Shown: positions 1 to 9,569 of the stretch, piece after piece
Layout of the letters: every line of letters starts with the position of its first letter
Numbering within the stretch: the stretch's first letter is position 1
NCBI RefSeq assembly: GCF_910592395.1
Contig: NC_088320.1
Location: 14,938,501 to 15,002,500 of the forward strand
Direction of reading: 5' to 3'
Source: Lineus longissimus
Lineage: Eukaryota > Nemertea > Pilidiophora > Heteronemertea > Lineidae
DNA length: 64,000 nucleotides
Translations under genes and position numbers: made by a program
Notes under the pieces: model-generated
Told to the model about the DNA's origin: nothing
What the model saw: only the letters and a program-made list of their open reading frames with translations
The model's database searches: none

Positions 1-681
1 TCCGAGGGTCCCGGGGCGTTGAAAGGTGCATCCTTCGACGCCCGCGACAAATGCCCTCCCGTGATATTGTGATTGAAGAATTTTTTCCGCGCTTCGTGTG
101 AGCACTCAAAATTTCGGCGCCTACCGTCTGCGCTGTCCACGGGAGGGCATTCGTCGCGTAGCAGAGTACAAGCAGCCCGATGCCGCAACGAGCACAGATT
201 AATGTGCACTCTTATTCGCGCTCCTCCTGAGGTTTTACGGGCTGCTGTCACAAGCCGAGCGGAGCGAAGAGTGTGGATCAATTAGGGTCTCCACCATCGG
301 GGAAGTCTGTTCGGGGCAAATAGCTTACTGAAGCATTATGTTGCTATAACTGGGATGTTGTCAGTCTCTAGGCAATCCTTGTCATCGACTATGCATAGAG
401 ACTGCTCATCCGAGCTTAAACTATGACGCGAATTGCCTCGACTCGTCGCCACATTTTAGGGGCCCCGTTTCCTCAATGTCCGTTTAACTCCAAAGCAACA
501 AGGTCTGTCCTCTTCGTCTCGCATGGTGGCCGGGTTTGTATAGCGCGGGAAGAGGAGGACAGGACAACTCTCTTGCGCCACCCTTTTCCTGATGGAAGGG
601 TGGATATTTTGACACGCACATGAAGAAAGAACAACTCATATACGACGTTATTTGTGATATGGAAAAACACTTTTATTTCTA
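1..681. repeat. Left terminal inverted repeat of Polinton-like element (truncated by window edge)
   Basis: This sequence reappears in reverse orientation at about 8252-9122, with small indels. The match runs continuously to the window start, so the outer end of the repeat and the target-site duplication lie outside the window. The inner edge is near 681, after a CTCATATACGACG-type segment that is the complement of 8275-8300. Short open frames inside it (for example 73-285) are mirrored in both repeats and look incidental. Terminal inverted repeats of several hundred bases are usual for Polinton/Maverick elements, and the capsid and protease genes between these repeats support that reading. 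Confidence 0.8.
45..156. repeat. 19-bp inverted repeat inside the terminal repeat
   Basis: Positions 45-63 and 138-156 are complementary over 19 bases with one mismatch (core ATGCCCTCCCGTG / CACGGGAGGGCAT), separated by 74 bases. The same pair occurs in the right terminal repeat at about 8966-9075. It could form a long stem-loop or be a paired protein-binding site near the element end. Confidence 0.6.
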
Positions 682-2102
682 ATTTCCAAGTACACATTTT
701 CAAATCTAGAAGAGAAATAGAGACAGAGCAATATTGAACATGACACATTGAAGCGCATCATGCATGTTCGTTTTCCCTTTTTATTTCGTTGCTCCTTCTC
801 TGGAGTGGGAACTCTCAGTGGCAATCTCTAACGTGATCTTATAAACAACTGAGAAAAAGGGAATTTTAGCAGCGAACACTTTCTTAATTTCAAAACGTGT
901 CTTCACTTAGCGGCACCCTTGTGGTTTGTCTATCAATACAATTCAATTCAATTTATTTCAACTGATTTTTAGGCCACATTTTTTGCAGCATGAAAATATA
1001 GACACATACAGCGGAATAATACAATAGGAAGACACGATGATACTTATGTACATAATAATACACATACACTAACGCCTCTGCTCTTTTACTTTTTGCAGAT
1101 ACGTGGCCGATAAATTTCGTAAAATTTCATAACGTTTGTAGACATGATATTGATAAATAATGATAAACGGTTGGTCGTACAAATGCAAATACAAGACATA
1201 TAAATCTTGTATCAATCGTAACCAGTATTTCTGAATCTTGGCTTTGCAATAGGAAAATACTTACGGCGGCCGCAATCTCCCAAAGCCGCAGTATTATGGG
1301 CCTTTGTTAAAACATTCATAAAACGCTTGCATGCACAATAGTGTACTCATTCAATTGAGGTGAACTCCTCATGGCCCCATAAGTCAAGATTGGGGATATC
1401 TTTGTGTCAAAGATCTTAAAGAATAAACGATTCGACAGCTCACAAAACAATCTCTAATGAGCGAAGACATTGGGCAACTGCTATCTTGCCTTTCTCTGCT
1501 ACATGATACAAACAAGAGCATGTACCTTTCTAATAGACAGACAACAGGAGCGATTGCTTTTCACTCATATACCAGTATTCATATGTTCAAAGTACAGGCT
1601 ATATAATTCATTTACAAAAAATATATACAACAACAGCAACAGTGATCCCGGTGTGGCGGGGATAGTAGTCCTAGGGCTGATAGTCCGTGTAACAATAGCC
1701 CGCATTGCTAAATGTTTTGGTTAGGGTTAGCGGTACAATAGATCATGCTGCTTAATTGGTCAAATACAATGCTACCGGACTATGACTCCAGGGGGACTAT
1801 ATCCGCTGTCACACCGGCAGTGACCCTCTAAAATTTACGGCATCGCCTATTATTGGAAGCAGGAATATCTGTCCAATGCATGTTACCGCACGGAAGGATA
1901 ATTAAGTGGGCGATACAGTCTGTTTCGTCACAAATGTTGTTTTCTTATCGAAGAGTTAGTTTGTTTTAAGCTGCGCGCGGTTGTCTTATTTGCGTATTTC
2001 TATGCCAAATATTTTTGTAAAGGTAAAATTCATACCGTGCTAGTGTCATTCTTTCTGGTATGTGCTGTGGGGTTTTTTTTCGCGCTCAAAGGAATACAGT
2101 AT
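682..2102. other. No gene seen; AT-rich interior of the element
   Basis: I see no coding region with recognisable character. Around 940-965 there is a short ATTCA-type repeat followed by AT-rich sequence, which resembles LINE 3' tails but carries no coding remnant to prove it. Confidence 0.5.
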
Positions 2103-2879
2103 TCACGCGGATCGTAGATGACATGAATGGCGCTTTTCTTGCAAGATGTTTTTAAAGGAGCCCTTCTCCTCCCTGTTTTCGTTAAAAGCCATTGTTTTTT
2201 TCTTGCCCCCACGTCCTTTTCCACATGGCTTTCCGCTAAACGGTTTGATAGCTTCTGTCAAAACAGGCAAACAGTGCATTAGACAGCCCTTACAACTTTG
2301 CAAAGCTGTGGTTTTTTGGTCGAGGGAACAGTGAAATTTTGTCATGGCTTCTTCATTTTTTTTCATGCCCGCAATAAAAGTCTCGACAGCTTTTTCTTCC
2401 CGCGCCATGAGTTTGTCTACAGAGGCCTTTCGTGAAACAAAATCATTGTGGTATTTTTCGCATTTTTCAGCCCAAGGTTTTATCTTTTCCAAAGCGACCT
2501 TTTGTTTTTCGTGGACAGAACAAATGTTTACAAAATCTTCAATAATGTGATGATATTTTAATCTATTCTTTTTCGACTCAAATATTGGACGAAGATATTT
2601 TTGTGCGAAGGCTTTTTCATCGCCTGAACAACATTCATGAGCGGAAGCTCCAGCTTGTTGGGGGGTTATATCATTGAAGGCAAGTTGTTCGTTTAGCTGG
2701 TTACGTAAAGTGATAACATCCTGTTCTACATTATACGCTTTCGGAAAAAGAGACCCACTCGACAGGGATATTTTTTCGACTGCATGTGCACCCGCGGCCC
2801 CCCGGCTTGCTACTCCATCCGATTCGGTTTCGGAAGCAGTTTCCACGCCGTCACTGGACAAGTTCAAATCGGCATCCAA
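2103..2879 (-). CDS. Uncharacterised ORF of the Polinton-like element, C-terminal segment
   Basis: This is an open frame of about 258 codons; the track start is a TTG and the frame stays open further upstream. The N-terminal part is rich in Ser, Glu and Asp. The middle (about residues 100-190) is charged and probably helical or coiled coil. A Cys/His-containing stretch and a Lys/Arg/Gly-rich segment follow near the C-terminus, which suggests a nucleic-acid-binding tail. I recognise no family. The frame overlaps ORF 2864-3229, and the two can be read as one gene joined by a frameshift in the A-rich stretch near 2880-2945. It is transcribed opposite to the capsid and protease genes of the same element. 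It could be a structural or regulatory gene of the element, but that is inference from position only. Confidence 0.5.
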   Translation of the reverse strand: MDADLNLSSDGVETASETESDGVASRGAAGAHAVEKISLSSGSLFPKAYNVEQDVITLRNQLNEQLAFNDITPQQAGASAHECCSGDEKAFAQKYLRPIFESKKNRLKYHHIIEDFVNICSVHEKQKVALEKIKPWAEKCEKYHNDFVSRKASVDKLMAREEKAVETFIAGMKKNEEAMTKFHCSLDQKTTALQSCKGCLMHCLPVLTEAIKPFSGKPCGKGRGGKKKTMAFNENREEKGSFKNILQEKRHSCHLRSA

Positions 2880-3229
2880 GCTAACAGCGTCGCGTTCTTC
2901 TTTCTCATTTTCAATAGAACATATTTTTTGTGCGCAATGGCATTGCCTGTATCATCAATAAAACAACTATCTGCCTTTCGTTTTTTGTTCTCAGAAAGTA
3001 TGTTTTCAATCTGATTCGAAGTTCTATTTAAGCCATCATCAATTGCTTCAATCACACTCTCTTCCTCGCTATCATACTCATCACTACTGCATTCTAAACT
3101 AGTTTTCATGACTTTCACAACATCATTTGGGGCAATAGAAATACTTAAACTGGCCTCTGCTTTCAAAGGACTAGCCCCTCCCCTAATCGAACCGCCAAGG
3201 CTTTCCTGGGTCTTTATAAGATCCGCCAA
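2864..3229 (-). CDS. Uncharacterised acidic ORF of the Polinton-like element, middle segment
   Basis: This open frame of about 121 codons has a strongly acidic Ser/Asp/Glu run near residues 45-60 and a short basic cluster (KKRK) near residues 82-85, which could be a nuclear localisation signal. The start used here is a TTG; the frame abuts the LINE inserted at 3240-3824, so its true 5' part was probably separated from it by that insertion. At its 3' end it runs into the next frame at 2103-2879. I know of no homologous family. The simplest model is one long minus-strand gene (about 4746 to 2103 without the LINE) now broken by frameshifts and the insertion. Confidence 0.45.
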   Translation of the reverse strand: MADLIKTQESLGGSIRGGASPLKAEASLSISIAPNDVVKVMKTSLECSSDEYDSEEESVIEAIDDGLNRTSNQIENILSENKKRKADSCFIDDTGNAIAHKKYVLLKMRKKNATLLAWMPI

Positions 3230-3239
3230 ATTCGACGGT

Positions 3240-3824
3240 TCCTCAGTCCTGAGTCAACCACCACTCTTGTTCATGCCTTTGTCACTTCTCACATTGATTA
3301 TTGTAATTCCCTTCTATATGGCATTTCTACACATCAACTCTCCAGACTGCAGCGTGCACTTAATGCTGCAGCTCACGTTGTGTGTCTGGTGCCGCGGTTT
3401 GATCGCATCACACCGGTTCTCATGCGACTCCATTGGCTTCCTGTTAAACACAGGATTGTTTTCAAAGTGCTTTTATTTACATATAAGGCAATACATGGAG
3501 TTGCACCTGCGTACCTGTGTGATATGGTCAGACTGAAGCACCATTCCACCTACCATCTCCGCTCTGTTATTGCTCCAACTTTGGTGGTCCCTCGTACTAA
3601 GTGCAAAACCTTTGGTGACCGTTCTTTTTACAAGTCATCACCGGTTCTATGGAACCAGCTACCTTCCAACATCAGGCTTGCTGGTTCCATAGACATTTTC
3701 AAAACTCTCCTGAAGCAACACCTTTTCAGGGAGTGTTTTGCTTTGTAAAGCGCCTGAGAATTTAAGTTTTTCTTTTAATTCAGGCGCTATAGAAATTCTT
3801 ATATTCATTCATTCATTCATTCAA
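3240..3824 (+). mobile_element. LINE 3' fragment (CR1/L2-like reverse transcriptase tail) with ATTC repeat
   Basis: Open frames 3108-3536 and 3380-3748 carry the C-terminal tail typical of CR1/L2-type non-LTR reverse transcriptases: an HWLPV-type motif, then PRTK...FGDRSF, then LWNQLPSNIR and a final FKTLLKQHLF. The element ends in a short tail of (ATTC)n at about 3800-3823, the microsatellite-type 3' end used by this group. It is strongly 5'-truncated. It interrupts the minus-strand uncharacterised gene of the surrounding Polinton-like element, so it arrived after that element. I could not identify a clear target-site duplication. Confidence 0.85.
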
Positions 3825-3827
3825 AAT

Positions 3828-4746
3828 GATAACATGATATTTGAATGGTAAAATCGCCCAGAGTATCGATGATGATTTTAATCAGTTTCATCCATGAAGG
3901 ACGATCTGACGAGTCAAAGTGTTTGAGCGTTTTTCGAATGCATTTTGTAAATCTTATGAACTTTTCTTCTGATGGCTCTATAGCCGCGACTTTTTTTGCA
4001 ATGATATCCTCAATCAATTCTGTCATGATGTTTCTGTCATCATCAAAAGCAAATGAATTTGTCTGTGATCATCAGTGAGACCCCGTCTGTTGGCAATTTC
4101 AATTCATGATGAACCAGATTTTCTTCCAAGAATTCGAAGACAATTCTTGTTTTCTCCGCAAAATGCTCAATTTTAGTAAAAACAAAAGTACATCGAGAGG
4201 TATAAAACTGAAAATGAGCTCCTGCGTCTCTGAATTTCAGACCACGCATGGACGGCTTTTCCGTTGCCTCCGAATCTAATTTAACAAGCGGTCTTTCACC
4301 CCTGTCTGCCTCGGGTGCAAAAAACGAATCGATAAAATATAGTAGCGACTGTACGTCGCGTTGTCTAAAACAAGAAGTTAACGCACTGCTTGGAAAATTA
4401 CCTTGAATAATAATAATTCTCCCTTTGAATTTAAGCTTACGTCTTGGCGGCCGTGGTGTCAAACAAGAATGTATTTCTTTCAAAATGTGTTCATAAAGTT
4501 TCTTGAAAATTTCGCTTTCAAGCCAAGCGCCTATATTTTTCGCAGATGCAAAGTAATGTGTAATTTCTTACTAACCCGGTAGGAAATGTCAGTAAAACGT
4601 CGCGTAACATAACCGTCTTTAACTGTTTGGAAATATTTTTTGGAAAAGTGATAGATTTCAAACTTGCATTTTTCAAAAAATGAAGACTCTATAAGGTCAA
4701 AGTGAAATATGACCTGTTTGATGGAACTTACTATTGTATCACTCAT
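3828..4746 (-). pseudogene. Uncharacterised gene of the Polinton-like element, 5' part, frameshifted
   Basis: Three minus-strand open frames lie end to end: 4531-4746 (starts with ATG, 71 codons), 4043-4483 (about 146 codons, open further upstream in its frame to about 4560) and 3817-4026. The second frame continues the first after a one-base shift near 4555, and the third follows near 4040. Together they look like the N-terminal half of one gene whose rest lies beyond the LINE at 2103-3229. The protein is mixed charged and aromatic, with no transmembrane segment. I recognise no family. Part of this sequence (4548-4750) is duplicated in degenerate form just upstream at 5075-5225. Confidence 0.5.
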
Positions 4747-5445
4747 TCAGCTTTATGGGGGTTATGGAAGAAACTTAATTTTTTTTTCTAGCGCGTGCAC
4801 GGGCATACAGTTGTTGTTGCATATACTTTTTATGAATGATTATATACTGTACTTACAAATACTCAGTCTTACATGTAATTCCCTTTAGAATTCCTGAAGT
4901 CATAAACACTAGTGAATGAAACAGTTGTAGTACACAGTCACGCTCCAAACGTTGAATGATATATTGAGGCTATACTGTATGTGTATGAGAAATATCAGGT
5001 CGAGCTGTCTTGAAAGAGAAAACGAGGGTTGACGTTAGTTTGCTGTCAGAAAATATCGCTTACGATCATGTGAAGTAATGTGTAATTTTTTACTAACCCA
5101 GTAGGAAATGTCAGTAAAACCTCGTGTAACATAAGCGCTTTTACTGTCTGGAAATATTTTTCAAAAATTAAGGCTCTATAAGGTCAAAGTGAAATATAAC
5201 CTGTTTTAAGGAACTAAGTATTGTACCGCGTTCACGTGCATACAGTTGCTGTTGTTATACTTTTTATGAATGAATATATATGTACTTACAAATACTCCTA
5301 CATGTAATTCCCTTTTGAATATTCCTGTACACTCATGCTTCATCTGTTTAATGATTTTGTGAAAACATCAGGTCGCGCTGTCTGGGAAGAGAAAAACGAG
5401 GGTTGATGTTAGTTTGCTGTCTGAGAATATCGCTTACGATCATGT
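4548..5445. repeat. Diverged local tandem duplication (about 0.4-0.5 kb unit)
   Basis: Three blocks recur in the same order. The block at 4548-4745 matches 5072-5225. The block at about 4798-4905 matches 5233-5330. The block at about 4988-5072 matches 5358-5445. Several deletions separate the copies. The first copy includes the 5' coding end of the minus-strand uncharacterised gene; the second has lost its reading frame. Confidence 0.7.
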
Positions 5446-5831
5446 ATCACACGCTTTTGTTCCAACGACGTGCTCTTTGCTTTTTACTTCACATGATCAG
5501 GAATTGATGTAATGAGACAGACTAAGTACAGCGTGTCCTTGTCGCATTGTTTAAATAATCAGCCTAGCGCTTGTCTATTTTGTTGAGATGTTATTCTGGA
5601 AAATTAAATAGAAAGGATATGATGAGTTGAAAAACAAATACAAGCCTTTCGTTTAGTAGAGGCAGTATTTTTGTGTGTCCTTGTGAGTAACCAAATAGGC
5701 CTACCTTTTAATCGGGCGGGCAGCAAGAGCTGTTGGTATCTGCATGGCGTTGGAAGAGAAATATGGGGTCGCATGTTATTTCATTTCCCAAAGGAGAGAT
5801 GGTTATCATTGTCGAATCAAAATCATACTGA

Positions 5832-6635
5832 GTCGACAGCAGTAAAACGGTAGAATGCCTGGGGCAGATTCACAACGAATTCTTTGCGCAGAAAAAATTA
5901 ATTCTGAGTCAAGTAAAACTGACGGTAAGATTGGTGAGACAAGACCCCAGTTTTGTCTTAATGGCCAAGGATAACACCCAGGAGTACACGATTAGTTTGG
6001 AGGAAGCGATTTTGAAAATCGATATCAAAACTATTGCCGAACATGTTCGCCTTAGCCATGAGGAACGTCTTTTGCAAGGACCCGCCAAATATCCCGTAAC
6101 ATCGGTTCAAATGAAGTTTTATACACGTGGCGCCAACCGTTCGGATTCGTCAGAAAATAATTTGTTACAGGGTCGTTTACCGGGAAGAATCGTCGTAGGA
6201 TTGGTCGAGTCCGACGCTTTCAACGGAACGCTGGACAAGAACCCGTTCAACTTTCAACACTTCAATGTGTCGAGTATTACGTTGCTACAAAACCGAACGC
6301 CAGTACCGTTTGAAACGATTAAATTCGATTACGGCAACGATCAGTTCCTACCCGGTTACTTCACGGTATTACACGGAACTAACGTTTGGGGAACTGACCA
6401 GGGAATAGGTATAAACGCGAACGAGGATTATCCGAAAGGATACGCTCTCTACGTCTTCAACCTGTTAGCAGATGATTCAAACGGTTCCAATTTCAACTTG
6501 GTACGTGAAGGAAACATAAGTCTTGACATTCGTTTGAAAGAACCAGCCGATAAGAGTATAACTATTGTAGTTTATATGGAATTCGACGCTATTGTGGAAA
6601 TTGACAACACTCGCACAGTCACCTTCAATGAATAA
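5832..6635 (+). pseudogene. Polinton-type capsid protein, C-terminal part (F54H12.2-like family)
   Basis: The frame is open from the TGA at 5829 to the TAA at 6633. The protein has the signature of the invertebrate F54H12.2-like family, which is linked to Polinton/adintovirus-type elements and thought to be a double jelly-roll capsid protein. Recognisable pieces are an RIVVGLVESDAFNG-type block, NPFNFQHFN, a DY.KGYALY block and a C-terminal EFDAIVEIDN-type strand. Only roughly the last half of a family protein is present; the 5' half is missing, with no good ATG and a stop at 5829, so I call it a truncated gene. Its stop overlaps the ATG of the protease gene. Family assignment is from recall of the motif pattern, not a search. 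Confidence 0.75.
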
Positions 6636-7001
6636 TAAGGAAATCGATCGTCTTCTCAAACGACATTTGGAAACACGAACAACCTTCGTTGAAGTTTGCG
6701 CGGCTGATACACTGCCGTTAGAGCCAAGAGACAGAAAACAATACGTTGTGAATACGGACATCGCTTCCGGTCCAGGCAAACATTGGATTGGTTTTTACTT
6801 TTCTCCAAATCAACTACCCGAATATTATGATCCGTACGGCTTTTTGCCAGCTGTATCAACATTCTACGATTTCTAGGCACAAGAAAACATTACAGGCGAA
6901 ATACATGCATGATCCAAAACCCACTCAGTACAGTTTGTGGACAACACGTTATTTACTATATTTTACAAAAATGTAGAAGCCACACCATGCGGGATAAGTG
7001 A
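6628..7001 (+). pseudogene. Adenovirus-type cysteine protease of Polinton-like element, frameshifted
   Basis: The ATG at 6628 overlaps the capsid stop codon (ATGAATAA). The first frame runs to a TAG at 6874 (82 codons) and contains the GKHW motif with the likely catalytic His52 and a YYDPYG motif with the likely acidic residue Asp68. The catalytic Cys motif (CGQH, Cys codon at 6936) is present downstream but in another frame that stays open to a TGA at 6999, so a single indel near 6860-6875 splits the gene. Proteases of this family mature capsid proteins in Polintons and adenoviruses, which fits its place directly behind the capsid gene. In its present form it could not make all three catalytic residues in one chain. 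Confidence 0.75.
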
Positions 7002-8250
7002 ACAGTTTTGATAAGAATCGTTTGAACGAAAACGATGAAATGGTGAACAATTTTGTGACAAAAACATTTGCCGCTGATCATAAACTAGTGTTCGATTCCA
7101 GTTTTCTCCATTTCCATATCGCAAAAAGCTTAAAAGAGATATTGTATGGGGCAGACTGACAGCATATATAACAAGTGCATTATGTATCCATTAATAATGT
7201 GTATCTCTTCTTGTAAAATGAATATTATTTGTAGAACTTGTTGGCTGAATGCATGTAAAGACCATACGCGAGCAAGTATATATTTTTAAATTGAGTTTTT
7301 TTTTCTGACGAACTCATTAGCAATTTCCTAAAAAAATTATTAACGAATTAGATAGTTGCACGCACGTGGTTTTTAACTGTTTATTTAGAGCTCATCTGAA
7401 ACCCCGATATAGGTTTCATTGCTTACTCTGCAACTTATGTAAATGTCAAAAGAGTAAGACCAATGAAGAAAATGAAATGTTTCTTACCTTTTCTGTTGTG
7501 AAGGATGCAGTCGATCAGACGCTAAAACTGTCGCGCTAAAGATCGGGAGATTGTTCCCGCAAAACATCGGAGCGTATTAGGAAAAAGCAACGCCGCATCA
7601 GACATCCGTCATTGCTGCATTCTAGACTCAGAATAACAGTAGCTTCATCATCAGTTTCAATATAATGGTGCTTATTAAAACACAAAAATATTGAATGCAA
7701 ATATATATAGGCCATTGTATACTCTTATAGACCTTCATAAGAAAGGTATACTCTTGTATAACAAAGATCAATGGAAAATGCCGACCAACTTTATATTATA
7801 AGCATAGCCAACTTGAGACAACTATTTTCATGGCGGGTGAGCTTCTCCCGAAAAACATAGAAAATGCGCCATGTACGGCAGGCATCTTCCATTGAGTGTT
7901 GATTTTAGAATCGGAATATATTAAGCATTCTATAGGGCGTTTATAAAAATAAAACGCGTAATACGCGTAATAAAACGCGTAAACGCGAGCGGTGAACATG
8001 CACGTAGACCAAGAGCATTTAGAAGAAGATGTATTCCTCTATATAGTGAGCCAAGCAAACGCTCAGCCCGGGCACACATACAATGTACATGTGCTATCTT
8101 CATCAAAAACCCAATCAGGGAAACAGAATAAAAATGCATAAGCATGTCTAAAACTGCATTTTTGTCACGAGGTCGGACGCGCCTGGGTCTTTAAGCATAT
8201 AAAAATGTTATGCATGAAGAAAAATCTAACAAAACGATGTGAAAAGACAA
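7002..8250. other. No gene seen; interior of the element
   Basis: AT-rich sequence with only short shadow frames. I see no polymerase, integrase or ATPase motif on either strand here. Confidence 0.5.
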
Positions 8251-8251
8251 C

Positions 8252-9160
8252 AGAAATAAAAGTGTTTTTTTCATATCACAAATACGTCGTATATGAGTTA
8301 TTCTTTCTTCATGTGCATGTCAAAATATCCACCCTTCCATCAGGAAAAGGGTGGCGCAAGAGAGTTGTCCTGTCCTCCTCTTCCCGCGCTATACAAACCC
8401 GGTCACCATGCGAAACGAAGAGGACAGACTTCGTTGCTTTGGAGCTAAACAGACATTGAGGAGACGGGACCCTAAAATGTGGCAACGAGTCGAGGCAATT
8501 CGCGTCATAACTCTAGCTAAGATGAGCAATCAAAGACTAGGATTGGATAGTTGTCCTGTCCTGCTCTTCCCGCGCTATACGAACCCGGCCACCATGCGAG
8601 ACAAAGAAGACAGACCTCGTTGCTTTGGAGCTAAACGGACATTGAGGAGACGGGACCCCTAAAATGTGGCGACAAGTCGAGGCAATTCGCGTCATAATTT
8701 AGCTAGGATGAGCAGTTTCTATGCATAGTCAATGACAAGGAATGCCTAGAGACTGACAACATCCCAGTTATAGCAACAGAATGCTTCAGTAGGCTATTTG
8801 CCCCGAACAGACTTCCCCGATGGTGGATACCCTAATTGATCCACACTCTTCGCTCCGCTCGGCTTTTGACAGCAGCCCGTAAAACCTCAGAAGGAGCGCG
8901 ATTAAGAGTGCACATTAATCTGTGCTCGTTGCGGCATCGGGCTGCTTGTACACTGCTACGCGACGAATGCACTCCCGTGGACAGCGCGGACGGATAGCGC
9001 CGAATTTTTGAGCGCTTACACGAAGCGCGGAAAAAAATCTTCAAGCACAATATCACGGGAGGGCATTTGTCGCTGGCGTCGAATGATGCACCTTTCAACG
9101 CCCCGGGACCCTCAGACTTTGGGCCTTGGATTTCGGGCGTTGAAAGGGACATAATACCTA
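8252..9160. repeat. Right terminal inverted repeat of Polinton-like element
   Basis: This is the reverse complement of 1-681, plus about 40 bases further out that correspond to sequence beyond the window start. It is longer than the visible left copy because it contains an internal 186-bp duplication. The outer boundary is not certain; a plausible terminus lies around 9150-9175. Confidence 0.8.
8365..8735. repeat. 186-bp tandem duplication found only in the right terminal repeat
   Basis: A segment starting TTGTCCTGTCCTC at 8365 recurs from 8551, with about 10 percent differences. The left terminal repeat has a single copy (about 400-570). Confidence 0.75.
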
Positions 9161-9253
9161 CTACTGACGCTACTACAGTTTTTGGTTTTGCTTAATTAAG
9201 ATTTAGTTTCAATGAGTTGATATACTGTTAAGGTGTTGGAAAAGTGCCCGCAA

Positions 9254-9292
9254 CCCCCCCCCCCCCCCCCCCCCACCACCACCACCACAACC
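9254..9292. repeat. Poly-C tract with CCA repeat
   Basis: About 21 C in a row, followed by a short ACC microsatellite, about 90 bases outside the likely end of the Polinton-like element. Confidence 0.9.
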
Positions 9293-9345
9293 ACATATTT
9301 CTAAAGGCCGCTAAATTGATATTGATTGGATCTTTCTCGTTTCAG

Positions 9346-9429
9346 ATTCGTTTGGTTATGCAATTGCAACTGAAGGACGACAACGACAAGGATATTGTAT
9401 GCGTACAATTTCCAAGCGAAATAATGTAG
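9346..9429 (+). CDS. Possible 3' exon of an unknown gene
   Basis: A strong splice-acceptor-like sequence (TCTTTCTCGTTTCAG) ends at 9345. It is followed by an open frame of 27 codons to a TAG at 9427, and the same frame continues open after that stop to 9564. The peptide is charged and coding-like, but I recognise nothing. No upstream exon is visible, so this could also be a relic of the element or chance. Confidence 0.2.
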   Translation: MRLVMQLQLKDDNDKDIVCVQFPSEIM

Positions 9430-9569
9430 CACATCAACACTATTATACAAAAGCTTCGAGATCATCTCAAACTAAATTCAACCCACCAGCTGGAATTGTC
9501 TGACAGTGCTCACCACAATATTACATTTGATTTGTCGTTTTCCGTTTGTGAATTCACTGCATAACTCCT

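Noticed and set aside
73-623. Open frames inside the left terminal repeat (73-285, 423-623)
   Set aside because: They recur in the right repeat with frame changes and look like by-products of GC-rich repeat sequence.
5671-5853. Plus-strand frame before the capsid gene as the capsid N-terminus
   Set aside because: It is in another frame, its composition does not resemble the capsid family, and it ends before the recognisable capsid sequence begins.
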